This document shows, one piece after another, positions 36,677 to 46,951 of a stretch of DNA of 53,831 nt. Both the position numbers and the translations under genes were made by a program. The notes beneath the pieces were generated by a model. The model ran no database searches and had not been told where the DNA came from. It was given only the letters and a program-made list of their open reading frames with translations. Source of the DNA: Nitratireductor sp. Its GTDB lineage: Bacteria > Pseudomonadota > Alphaproteobacteria > Rhizobiales > Rhizobiaceae. The DNA is taken from positions 1 through 53,831 of the forward strand of contig JAFMHL010000028.1 of assembly GCA_017854535.1 (NCBI GenBank), in the 5' to 3' direction. How positions within the stretch are numbered: position 1 is the stretch's first letter; each line of letters opens with the position of its first letter.

Positions 36677-36904
36677 TTAGCGAACAGCCAACGCTTTCAT
36701 ATTAGCGATAAGGCTTTCTTGCTGTGCGGTTAGTTGTTCAACTTCCGCGAAATTCTCTGTGCGTTCTGCGCCGATGCGCTGAGCGATCACATTCATCAAT
36801 GCATCACCAGAGGTTTTCAAGGCTTCCATGCGCGCAATCATGCTTGCTTTGGCAACCAAGGCATCTGATGGCGGATATTCAATTTCACTCACTGGACGGA
36901 TCAT
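36677..36904 (-). CDS. Small hypothetical helical protein
   Basis: 75 residues, MIRPVSEIEYPPSDALVAK then an amphipathic helical region (ARMEALKTSGDALMNVIAQRIG... VEQLTAQQESLIANMKALA) with Gln/Glu-rich coiled-coil character. No signal peptide. ATG 36904 is chosen; an in-frame GTG lies 12 nt upstream and the ribosome site is weak. I do not recognise a family. Confidence 0.6.
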   Translation of the reverse strand: MIRPVSEIEYPPSDALVAKASMIARMEALKTSGDALMNVIAQRIGAERTENFAEVEQLTAQQESLIANMKALAVR

Positions 36905-37140
36905 GCTTGCTCTCACTTTTACTGGCGGGCATGTTCAATATGCCTCGCGTTACTAGACCGTGTTTCCTTCCCAGCGCATAGACTTGAGGGCCTATACATT
37001 AGGGAAATGATGAATAGAGTATCAGCGAAGACACTTAACAAAGCCCTAACCAGATTCATTATTCAGTTTTTGCTTCATGTGTTTTTCAATGATAGAAGTT
37101 TCTCCTTCGTAACGACCTATTATCAGTTCAGGATTGCCCA

Positions 37141-37899
37141 GTGAAAATTGCCTTTGTCGCCAGCCGAACCAAAGAAGCCTCCGAAAGTCGGAAAATTCTT
37201 GAGGCCAAATATGGTAATATAAAACCTTCAAGCGCTGATGTGATCGTGGCCTTGGGCGGCGACGGATTCATGCTTTCAACGCAACATCGCTTCATGAATA
37301 GCGGGATTGCGGTCTATGGCATGAACAAGGGCACCGTCGGATTTTTGATGAATGAATATTCTGAAGATAATCTGGTCGAGCGGCTTGAGGTTGCAGTCAA
37401 GAATACGATCCAACCGTTGATGATGGAAGCTTTGGACGCCAAAGGGAAAATCCACAAACACAAGGCGATCAATGAAGTCTCGTTGCTTCGTCAGTCCTAT
37501 CAGGCGGCAAGCCTAAAAATAACCATTGATGGCAAAACGCGACTGGAGCGTCTGATCGGTGATGGTGTGCTGGTTGCTACCCCTGCAGGCTCCACGGCGT
37601 ATAATCTATCTGCTCACGGACCAATTTTGCCGCTTGATGCGCCATTGTTGGCCTTGACGCCCATTAGCCCGTTTCGCCCAAGGCGTTGGCGTGGCGCATT
37701 GATACCATCGAGCAGCACGGTCGAAATTACGATCAACGAGGCTGAAAAACGGCCCGTCAACGCGGTTGCGGACCATTTTGAAGTCAAGTCAGTTCGTTCG
37801 GTATCGGTCAAAGAAGACCCAGATTCGAAAGGCTATATTCTTTTTGATGCGGATCATTCTTGGGATGAGCGTATTTTGGCTGAACAATTCCAGTATTAG
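37141..37899 (+). CDS. nadK: NAD kinase
   Basis: ATP-NAD kinase of 252 residues. The signature GGDG (39-42, [10 protein letters not shown]) and the NAD-binding block [19 protein letters not shown] are intact, as is the loop [13 protein letters not shown]. Start is GTG 37141 with AGGA 7 nt upstream. It lies alone between a small gene and the convergent DUF2336 gene. Cytoplasmic; makes NADP for biosynthesis and redox defence. Confidence 0.94.
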   Translation: MKIAFVASRTKEASESRKILEAKYGNIKPSSADVIVALGGDGFMLSTQHRFMNSGIAVYGMNKGTVGFLMNEYSEDNLVERLEVAVKNTIQPLMMEALDAKGKIHKHKAINEVSLLRQSYQAASLKITIDGKTRLERLIGDGVLVATPAGSTAYNLSAHGPILPLDAPLLALTPISPFRPRRWRGALIPSSSTVEITINEAEKRPVNAVADHFEVKSVRSVSVKEDPDSKGYILFDADHSWDERILAEQFQY

Positions 37900-37913
37900 T
37901 GAACCTAGAATGC

Positions 37914-37933
37914 AAAGCGCTGTTAAGCAGCGC
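37914..37933 (-). terminator. Hairpin overlapping the DUF2336 stop codon
   Basis: GCGCTG (37917-37922) pairs with CAGCGC (37928-37933), with the gene's TAA in the loop. On the minus strand only a short TTT follows, so it is a weak terminator. Confidence 0.4.
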
Positions 37934-39353
37934 GTTCCATGACTGCATCACTGCGATGCTGGTTGTGTCGATCTAGAGTTGACGAAAACGCTCTTAATGC
38001 ATCTGCTGCCAGTTCATGGTTTGAATTATCCGCAACCAGCTCTTCTGCAGCCAAAGCCAAATCTTCATCTGCCTGAATTGCCAATTCAGCAAGCTCCTCT
38101 GCGAATTGAAGCGTAAACGCCATCAAGTCTTCTTGCGGCAGCTCAGCAATTGTTTCAGGCTCAACTTCAGAAACAGTTTCCTCTTCCGGCGCAGGCAAAG
38201 CGATTTTTGGCTGGTTTTCAACGCTTAAACGTTCAACTTTGCTGCGGGCGTTGTCTCTTGCTGTTTCCGTGCAAATCTTGCGCAACAACATCAACAATTC
38301 ATCAACGATATGATCGCGCTTTCCTTCGTAGTTGGATAAAATCTCACGCGTTACTAGGTAAGGCATGCGCTCTGGATCCTCGACATTTTCAGCTTCCAGA
38401 TAAAAGCGCCAAGTAGCAATTGCAGAACAAAAAACGGTTAGTGCGGACATAGGTAGGCCGGCTTTGCTGTAAATGGCATGCAGACCATTACTGCGGCGCT
38501 CTTTCAATATACGTTCAACGCGGTGAAGCGGCTGATCTGCCAATACTGCTAGAGAATGGGCAAACAAAGTGAGATTGCCCATGCAAATTGCTCGCAAAAG
38601 GAAACTCGTTGTCAGCTTCTGCCTTGCGATGAGGGCGTGAACCATCTCGTGAATTTCCTGATCGGTAATTTGAGCAGCAAATGTAATGGTTGCTTTGTCA
38701 CATACTTCCTGGATTTCACGTTCTTTGCGGATCAACTGTTTTGCATCCATATCCTCATCGGCTTTAACCAAAGAGGCAGCATAGCATTCAATCAGAAGTA
38801 GTCTCGCCCACATACCAATATCATGGCGTACCAGCATGCAACTGCGCAACTCGGCACAATCGCCATGGCGCTCAGCGATGGCATAAAAGTCGTTTCGATT
38901 AAGATGGGCTTCAGGATTTGTAACCAGAGCCAAACATGCGTTTTTGCAGCCCTCTTTTGCCAATGTAGCGCATACGGTGGCGCTTAGAACTGGGCGGGAC
39001 GCAATTGCTTTTTGTTGCTCGTCATTACCGGAATTGACCATGTGGATTAATTCAATGTCGAGAAGCGCAGAACAATGAGATAAAATCGGGAGCGATACTT
39101 CTTCGCTGTCAGCGGCAAGGGCCAGCACCAAATGACGAGGTGGATTGGCCAAGTCGGCAATAGCCTCACTAAGTGACACACGAACTTGGATATCTGGATC
39201 ATCCAAAATGCAGGTCATTGCTGCTTCTGCTGCATCACGATCTTCATCGCTCATTGCTGCAGAATGCCAAGCGCGAACCAATACACTTGCTGCCTTCACC
39301 TTTTTATCCAAAGGGGCAACTTCCATCCAAGTAACCAGACGTTCAATAATCAT
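37923..39353 (-). CDS. DUF2336 protein (alphaproteobacterial HEAT-like)
   Basis: 476 residues, helical repeats throughout. The N-terminal section VLVRAWHSAAMSDEDRDAAEAAMTCILDDPDIQVRVSLSEAIAD is the DUF2336 signature, with the usual RPVLSATVCATLA and LPMSALTVFCSAIATWRFYL. The C-terminus is acidic (EEETVSEVEPETIAELPQED). I start at ATG 39353 with TTGGAG about 9 nt upstream; a TTG at 39386 is possible. Cytoplasmic scaffold of unknown function; in other alphaproteobacteria such proteins are linked to cell-cycle or stress regulation, which cannot be checked here. Confidence 0.85.
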   Translation of the reverse strand: MIIERLVTWMEVAPLDKKVKAASVLVRAWHSAAMSDEDRDAAEAAMTCILDDPDIQVRVSLSEAIADLANPPRHLVLALAADSEEVSLPILSHCSALLDIELIHMVNSGNDEQQKAIASRPVLSATVCATLAKEGCKNACLALVTNPEAHLNRNDFYAIAERHGDCAELRSCMLVRHDIGMWARLLLIECYAASLVKADEDMDAKQLIRKEREIQEVCDKATITFAAQITDQEIHEMVHALIARQKLTTSFLLRAICMGNLTLFAHSLAVLADQPLHRVERILKERRSNGLHAIYSKAGLPMSALTVFCSAIATWRFYLEAENVEDPERMPYLVTREILSNYEGKRDHIVDELLMLLRKICTETARDNARSKVERLSVENQPKIALPAPEEETVSEVEPETIAELPQEDLMAFTLQFAEELAELAIQADEDLALAAEELVADNSNHELAADALRAFSSTLDRHNQHRSDAVMERAA

Positions 39354-39528
39354 TTTACGCAACTCCAATGGCCGCCAATCAAACAATGCGACTGTCCAAA
39401 TTGCTATGTTAGCAACTTCAACACGGGCATTATTGCATCAAAATGTTAATGATCGGTTCACCATAGCAGGTCATATTTCGTTAATCTTTTCCTTTGCATG
39501 TGGCGCATAAAATAGGATGGCCGTGCTG

Positions 39529-40116
39529 TTACGCAAGCTCAACAAAAACATCATCGAGCATAGGCCGATCCCGCTCGGTCTTGGGCATTGTTCGTGTACC
39601 AATATGAATGAACCCGGCAATGCGCTCGCCTTCTTGAACCCCAAAATGTGGTGCAAGCAATTCATCAAATGCGATCCATTCGGTCAACCATTGGGCGTCA
39701 TAGCCAAATGCATTGGCCGCAATCAACCAATTCATGCCTGCTGCACCACAGGATATTTCTTGCTCCCAAATCGGCACCTTAGGATGGGCTTTGGGTGCAG
39801 AAATCAAGCCAATCACTGTTGGTGAGCGCTGCATTCGAGTCTGCTCGATCGCATATAACTCACCAGCAAGGTCCGGTTGTTTTTCAACGGCACGGCTAGA
39901 TATCAATCCATCCAATCGAAGCTTCGCGGCTTGGGAATATTCGACAAAACGCCAAGGCGCGATCTTACCATGATCGGGGACTCTGGATGCGATTTCTGCC
40001 ATTTGCCTGATTTCATTTTTATCAGGGCCAGGTCCTCCCATCATTTTGGCCGGAACGGAACGACGGCTTTGCATAAAGTCGATTACAGGCTGGACTTTGG
40101 TTACACTTTGGGACAC
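39529..40116 (-). CDS. Nitroreductase family protein (YdjA-like)
   Basis: About 195 residues, FMN-dependent NAD(P)H oxidoreductase fold. Segments are MQSRRSVPAKMM (FMN phosphate contacts), ASRVPDHGKIAPWRFVEY, the helix SCGAAGMNWLIAANAFGYDAQWLTEW and the closing GFIHIGTR. It is small, as in the YdjA subgroup. GTG 40116 is 8 nt after GGAGG and preferred to a GTG directly abutting that site. Physiological substrate unknown. Confidence 0.88.
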   Translation of the reverse strand: MSQSVTKVQPVIDFMQSRRSVPAKMMGGPGPDKNEIRQMAEIASRVPDHGKIAPWRFVEYSQAAKLRLDGLISSRAVEKQPDLAGELYAIEQTRMQRSPTVIGLISAPKAHPKVPIWEQEISCGAAGMNWLIAANAFGYDAQWLTEWIAFDELLAPHFGVQEGERIAGFIHIGTRTMPKTERDRPMLDDVFVELA

Positions 40117-40315
40117 GAACGGCACCTCCGATTTGTTACTTTTCGTTCAATCGATTATTTGCCCAGCATGTATCAGCAGGTAAATTCATATTTCAAGAAG
40201 CTTCAGCAATTAATCCGAGATGAAACGGTGATTATCTGTCATTGTTTTTACACAATCATCCAATACTACCTCGACGCAATCCATAATTAGTCAAACATAA
40301 AAGCGAAGAATTGAA

Positions 40316-40942
40316 ATGGTACACAGAAGTCAAAAGGCGATTTATAGCCAAGCTGACATGTTAATGTGGATTGTTCCTTTTGTCCTATTATTTGGCCTCT
40401 TCACAGGTTCTGCATGGACAGAAGACCATTTGTTGGCGGAAATCGCTGAAATTGGCGGGCTGTTCCTTGCGTTTCTAGCGATGATCGGCAGAGCTTGAAC
40501 ATATTTGTTTCTTGAAAATTCGAACAAGAATATTCCGGTAATTCAAGGCCCTTTCAGATTTGTGGCCTATCCCCTTCACTTTTTCGCAAGCTTAGCTATG
40601 GGTGGCCTAGGGCTGATGATGGAATCTTACACGGCGGGGCTGGTTCTTTTCTTCATCGGCTATGTCATCTCTCGCATTGTTATCAATCACAATGAAAAGA
40701 TTGAACGCAAACATATGAGCGACGAACAATCCTTGTATGAGTCGCTGGTTCCCAATTTTTTTCCATCTTTTCAATCGCGCATCACTGCAGATGGTCAAAT
40801 TGACCAACCATCTTATTCCGGTTTAACCCTAAAACTGATTGCCATTGATCTAGCTATATTTTTTGGACTGGTATTGGCGGCGGAATTAATTCACACCCTT
40901 CATGATGAAGGCACACTTCGGCAATTCTTCTTATTATTTTAA
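40316..40942 (+). pseudogene. Isoprenylcysteine-methyltransferase-like membrane protein, interrupted by in-frame TGA
   Basis: Two open stretches in the same frame (40316-40498 and 40499-40942) are separated only by TGA at 40496-40498. Read across, the product is about 208 residues with helices WIVPFVLLFGLFTGSAW, IGGLFLAFLAMIG and later ones, then NKNIPVIQGPFRFVAYPLHFF and IVINHNEKIERKH. This resembles the ICMT/PEMT methyltransferase fold, where the family writes GRxW...L...GPF..RNPLYFF. The stop falls exactly where Trp follows GRA, so TGG to TGA is a one-base change. The second part could begin at TTG 40505, but no ribosome site is present. A degraded gene is most likely; readthrough or a sequencing error is possible. 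Confidence 0.7.
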
Positions 40943-41022
40943 GCGTTGGCAAGTGAGCGTGCGACGACGCAGACTAGTTGAATTTTGTTGTTTTTGGTCA
41001 AAATCAAGGTCATAACCAATTC

Positions 41023-41883
41023 ATGATTACTCATCGTTTTTTCTTCCGCCTTGTTGCCGTTATCCTGTTTCTCGGGAGCAGCGTTACTGCCTTCGCGCAA
41101 AGCGGTAATACAAACCAAAAAACTTTCAAAGTGACCATGATTGCCCAATTGATACAGGATGGTGTTCCCGTTGAACGCGGTTTGGAATGGCGCATCTTCG
41201 GTCCCAATATTACAAGTGAAGGTGCGCTCCCGTTATTGGCAAATGCATCGGGCGGAACCAAAACCTTTAACATGTCCGCCGGCCAATATCTGGTTCACGC
41301 TGCTTACGGGCATGCGAGTGCTATTCGCAAGGTGGAAATTGGACCTGATACGAGTGATGAGATTTTCATCCTCAACGCTGGAGGCATGGAACTTAGTGCT
41401 GTTGCCGGCGAAGATACGCCCATAGCAAAAGACCTGTTGAGATTTGATGTTTATGAACAAGAGGCCGATGAACGCGGAGAGCGTAAATTGATAGCTCGGC
41501 GGGTCTTGCCAGACCAGATTGTTCCCTTTCAAGAAGGCATTTATCACGTCGTTTCGCAGTTTGGCGATTTGAATGCGGAAATCCGCGCGGACATCAAGGT
41601 GGAAGCGGGAAAAGTTACACGAGCCCAACTTAAACACAGAGCAGCGCGGGCAACACTGCGCCTTGTGCGCTCCGCAGGTGGGGACGCATTGGCAAATACC
41701 CAATGGTCGGTGCTTAATGAAAGCGGCGACTTGATAACCGAATCCACTAGTGCATTTCCGCGTTTGGTTTTATCTGAAGGTAAATATACCGCCATTGCCA
41801 AAAATGGTGATCGTATTTACTCGAATGATTTTACTGTTATTCCGGGCGTGAACCGCGACGTTGAAGTCATCGTGGCTGGCTAA
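41023..41883 (+). CDS. Secreted beta-sandwich protein, hypothetical
   Basis: About 286 residues with a clear signal peptide (FFFRLVAVILFLGSSVTAFA-QS). Several repeats of a carboxypeptidase-regulatory or PEGA-like beta pattern follow, each ending in a GKYTA/GIYHV/GQYLV turn (SAGQYLVHAAYGHASAIRKVEI; QEGIYHVVSQFGD; SEGKYTAIAKNGDRIYSNDFTV). Start at ATG 41023; AAGGT lies about 12 nt upstream, and a TTG at 40978 is the alternative. I recognise only the fold type, seen in rhizobial secreted proteins, with no assigned role. Confidence 0.6.
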   Translation: MITHRFFFRLVAVILFLGSSVTAFAQSGNTNQKTFKVTMIAQLIQDGVPVERGLEWRIFGPNITSEGALPLLANASGGTKTFNMSAGQYLVHAAYGHASAIRKVEIGPDTSDEIFILNAGGMELSAVAGEDTPIAKDLLRFDVYEQEADERGERKLIARRVLPDQIVPFQEGIYHVVSQFGDLNAEIRADIKVEAGKVTRAQLKHRAARATLRLVRSAGGDALANTQWSVLNESGDLITESTSAFPRLVLSEGKYTAIAKNGDRIYSNDFTVIPGVNRDVEVIVAG

Positions 41884-41966
41884 TTTTCCAAATATATTAA
41901 AAAGTTAAGTCGACAGACTGCTGAAAGTTAGGCAGCATGTTCTTTTATACCTGTGGAGGAACTGCA

Positions 41967-43232
41967 TTGGCTGAAAACAGGATTGATGTCCAAAGACCCG
42001 ATGCACCTGAGCTTGCGGCTTATGGAAATTTGCCTGTGGGTGTTCGTCAAATCGAACTGGTGAACCCCGGACAAATTAATGTTGTGGCAATTGATCCAAC
42101 GGAACCAAAGCCAGACCCACTTCCAACTTATGATCGTCCTTTGACGGTTGAAGTTTGGTATCCAGCGGCGGAAGGCGCTGAAGGCACCACCACATTGATG
42201 GCCCAATTGCGCGATGGTAAAACCATGGTGCCGTTGCAGGGCAAAGCAATGCGCGATGCTGCGCCAGCAGCTAATGGAACGCCATTTCCATTGATCCTTA
42301 TTTCCCATGGCTATCCGGGAAATCGATTTTTACTCTCTCATTTAGCAGAAAACCTTGCTTCAAAAGGCTATGTGGTCGCATCGATCGATCACACGGATTC
42401 TACCTATGACAATAAATTGGCTTTCGGCTCAACGCTTATCAATAGGTCATTGGATCAAAAATTCGTATTAAATGAAATGGCTCGGCTTTCTGCGGATGGT
42501 TCAAGCTTTTTGAGTGGCTTGGCCGATGCATCCAACACTGGCCTCATCGGATATTCGATGGGTGGTTACGGAGCCGTGATCACGGCTGGCGGCGGCGTCA
42601 CTCAAGCTTCGATAGATTATCCTTGGGGCGGCCCGCTTGGAACTCTAGATATTCACAAAAGCGGTAGTGACAGCCACAACGCTTTGCCGGACCCGCGTAT
42701 CAAGACAGCAATAGCCTTTGCGCCATGGGGTATGAACACAGGATTTTGGGATGCGGAAACATTAAAAGGCGTCCAAATTCCAATGCTATTTGTAGCCGGA
42801 TCAGTGGATGATGTCTCAGGATATGAAAACGGAACAAAAGCCATCTGGAAAGGCGCGGTGAATGTTGATCGCTCGCTTCTAACCTTCAAAGATGCCAACC
42901 ATAATGCTGGCGCGCCGATGCCCTCCCCTGAAGAAGGCTATGCCTTTGACGAGGAACTTGGGTTTCCGGCATTCGAGCATTATGCCGATGCAATTTGGGA
43001 TAATGTGCGCATGAACAATATCTCCCAACATTTTGCCACAGCTTGGATGGGTAAATATCTGAAAAGCGATACAGCAATGGCACCATTCTTAGATCTGGTT
43101 CCAAATTCTAATGATAGCGTTTGGGCAGCAAATGAGGACAAAAGCTTCAAGCCTGAGCACAATCACTGGAAAGGTTTTGCGAACCGCACCGCCAAGGGAT
43201 TGATGTTCGAGCAACTCAAAGCCGGCAAGTAA
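41967..43232 (+). CDS. Alpha/beta hydrolase, dienelactone-hydrolase/PAF-acetylhydrolase-like
   Basis: About 421 residues. The oxyanion region is LILISHGYPGNRFLLSHLAENL, the nucleophile elbow GYSMGG with S197, a likely acid in VAGSVDDVSGY, and the His in FKDANHNAG. The front part VEVWYPAAEG is typical of the PAF-acetylhydrolase-like group. I prefer TTG 41967, which has GGAGG 7 nt upstream; the ATG at 41937 has none. There is no signal peptide with the TTG start. The real substrate is unknown. Confidence 0.75.
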   Translation: MAENRIDVQRPDAPELAAYGNLPVGVRQIELVNPGQINVVAIDPTEPKPDPLPTYDRPLTVEVWYPAAEGAEGTTTLMAQLRDGKTMVPLQGKAMRDAAPAANGTPFPLILISHGYPGNRFLLSHLAENLASKGYVVASIDHTDSTYDNKLAFGSTLINRSLDQKFVLNEMARLSADGSSFLSGLADASNTGLIGYSMGGYGAVITAGGGVTQASIDYPWGGPLGTLDIHKSGSDSHNALPDPRIKTAIAFAPWGMNTGFWDAETLKGVQIPMLFVAGSVDDVSGYENGTKAIWKGAVNVDRSLLTFKDANHNAGAPMPSPEEGYAFDEELGFPAFEHYADAIWDNVRMNNISQHFATAWMGKYLKSDTAMAPFLDLVPNSNDSVWAANEDKSFKPEHNHWKGFANRTAKGLMFEQLKAGK

Positions 43233-43266
43233 GTCTTAGAAAACTTTATAGATAAATGCGATTGTT

Positions 43267-43286
43267 GTAGGGCGTTTGCGCCCTAC
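43267..43286 (+). terminator. Strong hairpin after the hydrolase gene
   Basis: GTAGGGCG (43267-43274) pairs perfectly with CGCCCTAC (43279-43286) around TTTG. It lies 35 bp past the stop. No long T-run follows (TTAGTT), so termination may be weak. Confidence 0.55.
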
Positions 43287-43322
43287 TTAGTTCCTAAGAA
43301 AAAGTGAAATTGGGGTTTAACA

Positions 43323-44090
43323 ATGGCGCGGACTGTACTAATTTTGGGCTCGGCTGCAGATGCCATCAATGCTCGCGATTTCGATGCGGATCGTTTTGAT
43401 GCGATTGTTGTCATTAACAATGCCTGGCGAATTCGGGATGATTGGACACATCTGGTTCACGCTGGCGATTTCCCCGTTGAACGTATGCCACCTAATCGTG
43501 ATGGTCGGAAAATTATAACCTACGACACCTATGTTTCGGCAAATAACGCCTACGGCGGGGTCCTCTATGCGGGTGGTACCATGGCCTTTACCGCAGCCTA
43601 TTGGGCCCTGCATGCATTGCGCCCCAGCATGATGATTTTTTGTGGTTGTGACATGGTCTACGAACATAAGGGCAGTACTCACTTTTATGGAAATGGAACG
43701 GCTGACCCTCTTCGCGAAGACCCAACGCTTCAAAGTCTCGAGGCTAAATCCAACAGGCTGATGGCACTCGCTGCAAAGCAAGGCTGCTTGAACGTCAATG
43801 CCTCTCGCCTCAATAAAAGCCGGTTGACCTTCCCTCGCATTGATATGCAGGCCGATGGCGCGGACCTATGCTCTTATCGCAATCAGACTTTTTCTAACTT
43901 GCAAGCACAAGCGGATATAAGGGCTGTTGAGGCCGCTTTGACATTAGAAGCTGAGAAAGAGCAATTCATTGGTTCGGGTGACTATTGGAATCACAAAGAT
44001 CAAATTGATCCCGATCGTTTACGCCAGATTGATGATGCCTGGTTGAAAGCGTTTTCCAAAAGCAACGAAAAAATTGCTCGATGTTCCTAA
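43323..44090 (+). CDS. Hypothetical protein with sialyltransferase/DUF115-like opening
   Basis: 255 residues, cytoplasmic. The opening TVLILGSAADAINARDFDADRFDAIVVINNAWRI and the later MMIFCGCDMVYEH look like the nucleotide-sugar-binding beginning seen in glycosyltransferase-29-like or DUF115 proteins (a G-x-A sequence, then a partner-finding VxxxN). Also AGGTMAFTAAYWALHALRP. No membrane segment. GGGG lies before ATG 43323. The assignment is weak; it overlaps the convergent DUF1294 gene by 4 bp. Confidence 0.45.
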   Translation: MARTVLILGSAADAINARDFDADRFDAIVVINNAWRIRDDWTHLVHAGDFPVERMPPNRDGRKIITYDTYVSANNAYGGVLYAGGTMAFTAAYWALHALRPSMMIFCGCDMVYEHKGSTHFYGNGTADPLREDPTLQSLEAKSNRLMALAAKQGCLNVNASRLNKSRLTFPRIDMQADGADLCSYRNQTFSNLQAQADIRAVEAALTLEAEKEQFIGSGDYWNHKDQIDPDRLRQIDDAWLKAFSKSNEKIARCS

Positions 44091-44416
44091 AAGCTAAATC
44101 CGTAATAAATGAACACCAAGGCGATCACTTGAAGAATGACAATAGCGTTCAAGAGCGCGCCAAACGGTTGTTTGCGCGTTTTATGGCGCAGCAATTTTTG
44201 GCCAACCACCATAGCAGGCGAGCCGCCTATCAGTGCTAACAACAACAATTTGTTTTCAGGGACACGCCTTCTTGAAAATTCGCCGCCAGCCTCTGCGCGA
44301 CTTTTATCAAGTGCAAAGAGGCAATAGGTGTAGATATTTATTGCGACCAAACAAATCAAAATGGGCCAAGGATTTTCCCCAGCCCATTGTTGAACATTAG
44401 TAATCAATAATTCCAT
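44087..44416 (-). CDS. DUF1294 family membrane protein
   Basis: 109 residues. The helix WPILICLVAINIYTYCLFALDKSRA followed by RRVPENKLLLLALIGGSPAMVVGQKLLRHKTRKQPF is the DUF1294 signature; a last helix AIVILQVIALVFIYYGF closes it. ATG 44416 sits 9 nt after the thrS stop, so it is co-transcribed with thrS. Function unknown. Confidence 0.85.
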   Translation of the reverse strand: MELLITNVQQWAGENPWPILICLVAINIYTYCLFALDKSRAEAGGEFSRRRVPENKLLLLALIGGSPAMVVGQKLLRHKTRKQPFGALLNAIVILQVIALVFIYYGFSF

Positions 44417-44425
44417 TTCCAAACG

Positions 44426-46411
44426 CTAAGCCAACCGTTTCAAATCCGGCGGCGTTGCCTCATCCACCAGGCTCGCAATGGCTTCATCCAAAGACATAGA
44501 AGTCTGGTTTTGCGAACCGAGACGACGGATATTGACCGTGTTTTCTTCCGCTTCGCGCATGCCGCAAACCATGATCACAGGCACTTTGGCAAGAGAATGC
44601 TCGCGAACCTTGTAATTGATCTTTTCATTACGGATATCGCTGACGGCGTTCAATCCAGCCTTGCGAAGTTTGGCGACAACTTGTTCAGCATAGGCATCCG
44701 CACCCTCTGTAATGGTTGCCACCACGACTTGTTGCGGCGCCATCCATAGGGGGAAGTGACCGGCATAGTTTTCGATCAAGATGCCCAGGAAACGTTCCAT
44801 TGATCCGCAGATTGCACGGTGGACCATAACTGGCTGAACTTTTTCTGAGTTTTGATCGATATAAAAAGCATTGAAGCGTTCAGGCAGATTGAAGTCGACC
44901 TGTGTCGTCCCCATCTGCCATTCACGGCCGATAGCATCTTTCAAGGTGTATTCGAATTTTGGCCCATAAAATGTGCCCTCGCCTTCATTGACGCCCGTCT
45001 TGATTTTACCGCCGGATTCAGCAGCCATCTTATCAAGCACGCGGCGCAATATGCCTTCCGCATGATCCCAGCTTTTGTCGCTGCCGACTCGCTTTTCCGG
45101 ACGGGTGGCCAATTTGACCACCACTTCCTCGAAGCCAAAATCAGCATAGACGGACATCATTAAATCATTGATGCGAAGGCATTCAGCTTCGAGCTGCTCT
45201 TCTGTGCAAAACACGTGAGCATCATCTTGCGTAAAGCCGCGCACACGCATCAGGCCATGCAACGCGCCTGATGGCTCATAGCGATGAACTGCGCCAAACT
45301 CAGCCAAACGTACGGGAAGGTCGCGATAGGATTTAAGCCCGTGCTTGAAAATCTGAACATGGCCAGGGCAATTCATTGGTTTTAAAGCAAAGAGACGATG
45401 ATCAGCTTCTTCGTCTTCATCGTTCATGAAGGCATGGGCGGATTTCACCGCGAACATGTTCTCATTATACCAGCCCCAGTGACCTGAAGTTTCCCACAAG
45501 CTCTTGTCGAGAATTTGCGGTGCGTTGACCTCTTCATAAGTGTTTTCCAAACGGCGGCGCATATAACTCACCAGCGACTGGAAAATACGCCAACCTTTTG
45601 AGTGCCAAAACACGACACCTGGCCCTTCTTCCTGAAAATGGAACAGGTCCATTTCACGGCCAAGCTTGCGGTGGTCACGCTTACCTGCCTCTTCCAAGAC
45701 GTGAAGATATTGATCGAGGTCTTCTTGGGTAGCCCAAGCTGTTCCATAGATGCGGGTCAACATGGCGTTGTTGCTGTCGCCGCGCCAATAGGCACCCGCG
45801 ACGCTCATCAGTTTGAACGCATTGCCGATGTCATTGGTAGAACGCATATGCGGGCCACGGCACAAGTCCATCCAATCGCCCTGCTTATACATCTTAAGCG
45901 ACTGATCGGCTGGAATGGCATCAACCAGTTCCACTTTGTATTTCTCGCCTTTGGCTTCGAAATGAGCTTTGGCTTCATCGCGTGACCAAATCTCTTTGGT
46001 GAACTTGTTATTGCGTCCAATGATTTCGCGCATCTTCTTTTCGATGATAGGCAAGTCTTCAGGCGTAAACGGCTCGTCTTTGGCAAAGTCGTAATAGAAA
46101 CCGTTTTCAATTACCGGGCCAATGGTCACTTGTGTTCCTGGCCAAATTTCCTGAACCGCTTCGGCCATCACATGGGCTGCATCATGGCGGATAAGCTCTA
46201 GCGCCCGAGCGTCGGTGCGCATGACGAGTTCCAGTTTTCCGCTTTTTTCAATAGGGTCGACAATGTCGCGCAACTCGCCATCAAGGGCATAGGCAACGGA
46301 CTTTTTTGCGAGGGATTTTGCGATGCTTTCAGCAACTTCTAAGCCAGAGATACCAGCATGAAATTCGCGCATTGAGCCATCGGGAAATGTGAGATTGATT
46401 TGGGATGCCAT
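44426..46411 (-). CDS. thrS: Threonyl-tRNA synthetase
   Basis: Class II synthetase of 661 residues, charging tRNA-Thr. The TGS domain is in the first 65 residues ([16 protein letters not shown]). The second, editing domain has the [10 protein letters not shown] motif, with the paired Cys/His later ([11 protein letters not shown]). The catalytic domain has MNCPGH (zinc Cys), [28 protein letters not shown] (motif 2) and the C-terminal anticodon-binding domain ([18 protein letters not shown]). AAGGAGA lies 11 nt before ATG. The roughly 150-nt leader contains TTGGTT-cattc-AACCAA and other hairpins, but I cannot show translational autoregulation. Confidence 0.96.
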   Translation of the reverse strand: MASQINLTFPDGSMREFHAGISGLEVAESIAKSLAKKSVAYALDGELRDIVDPIEKSGKLELVMRTDARALELIRHDAAHVMAEAVQEIWPGTQVTIGPVIENGFYYDFAKDEPFTPEDLPIIEKKMREIIGRNNKFTKEIWSRDEAKAHFEAKGEKYKVELVDAIPADQSLKMYKQGDWMDLCRGPHMRSTNDIGNAFKLMSVAGAYWRGDSNNAMLTRIYGTAWATQEDLDQYLHVLEEAGKRDHRKLGREMDLFHFQEEGPGVVFWHSKGWRIFQSLVSYMRRRLENTYEEVNAPQILDKSLWETSGHWGWYNENMFAVKSAHAFMNDEDEEADHRLFALKPMNCPGHVQIFKHGLKSYRDLPVRLAEFGAVHRYEPSGALHGLMRVRGFTQDDAHVFCTEEQLEAECLRINDLMMSVYADFGFEEVVVKLATRPEKRVGSDKSWDHAEGILRRVLDKMAAESGGKIKTGVNEGEGTFYGPKFEYTLKDAIGREWQMGTTQVDFNLPERFNAFYIDQNSEKVQPVMVHRAICGSMERFLGILIENYAGHFPLWMAPQQVVVATITEGADAYAEQVVAKLRKAGLNAVSDIRNEKINYKVREHSLAKVPVIMVCGMREAEENTVNIRRLGSQNQTSMSLDEAIASLVDEATPPDLKRLA

Positions 46412-46563
46412 CTTGGGCGTTCTCCTTAGGCATTTTGGTTGAATGAACCAAGTAGCCTTTATCCAGTCCCGCCTACGAACGCGGGTGGTTGATCGGAAAG
46501 CCGGGATTGACCGGCAGTTATGATGAGCGGGGTTTAGGAGATTTGGGCAGAAGGTGCAAGAGG

Positions 46564-46947
46564 TTAGACGATTATTGATTTTTCAATAATGTAGTTTGTT
46601 AATGCGCTACAAATTACCAGCATGTATTTTGCGTCTGCCATCGTTAAATTGGACTCTTCCATCAAGCTGTATCTAATCCCGCCATCGTCACTGCTCCATC
46701 CGTATAACTTTGAATACGCATCCTTCAATGCGGGATGCAAGGCTATGTTTTTTTCAAGAATTTTGATGCCCTCACCCAATGAAGTCTTCTCTTTCTTAGT
46801 CATAACTTTGATTGCCGCCTCGACAGCTGAAATTGACTCTTTTATGCTGTTCCTAAAGTCAGGATTTTTTCTATCTGACAACAAAGAAAGGGCTGTAGAT
46901 AAATGAGAAGAAACAGGTTGAAACTTTCCAATTTTTGATATTGCTGG
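46564..46947 (-). pseudogene. C-terminal remnant of an AbiJ-like/HEPN-associated protein
   Basis: Open frame with no proper start, read from just after a TAA at 46950. It carries the recognisable C-terminal domain of abortive-infection-like proteins: KFQPVSSHLSTALSLLSDRKNP, then the helical pair (SIKESISAVEAAIKVM; HPALKDAYSKLYGW), and then GGIRYSLMEESNLTMADAKYML and CSALTNYI. Normal family members have an N-terminal domain of 100-200 residues before it, which is absent. A TTG at 46884 is the only weak start. It is best read as a truncated, probably silent defence-gene relic. Confidence 0.6.
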
Positions 46948-46951
46948 TTAA

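Noticed and set aside
40496-40498. UGA as selenocysteine or recoded Trp
   Set aside because: No SECIS-like structure is evident and all other genes use TGG for Trp and TGA as stop. A point mutation is simpler.
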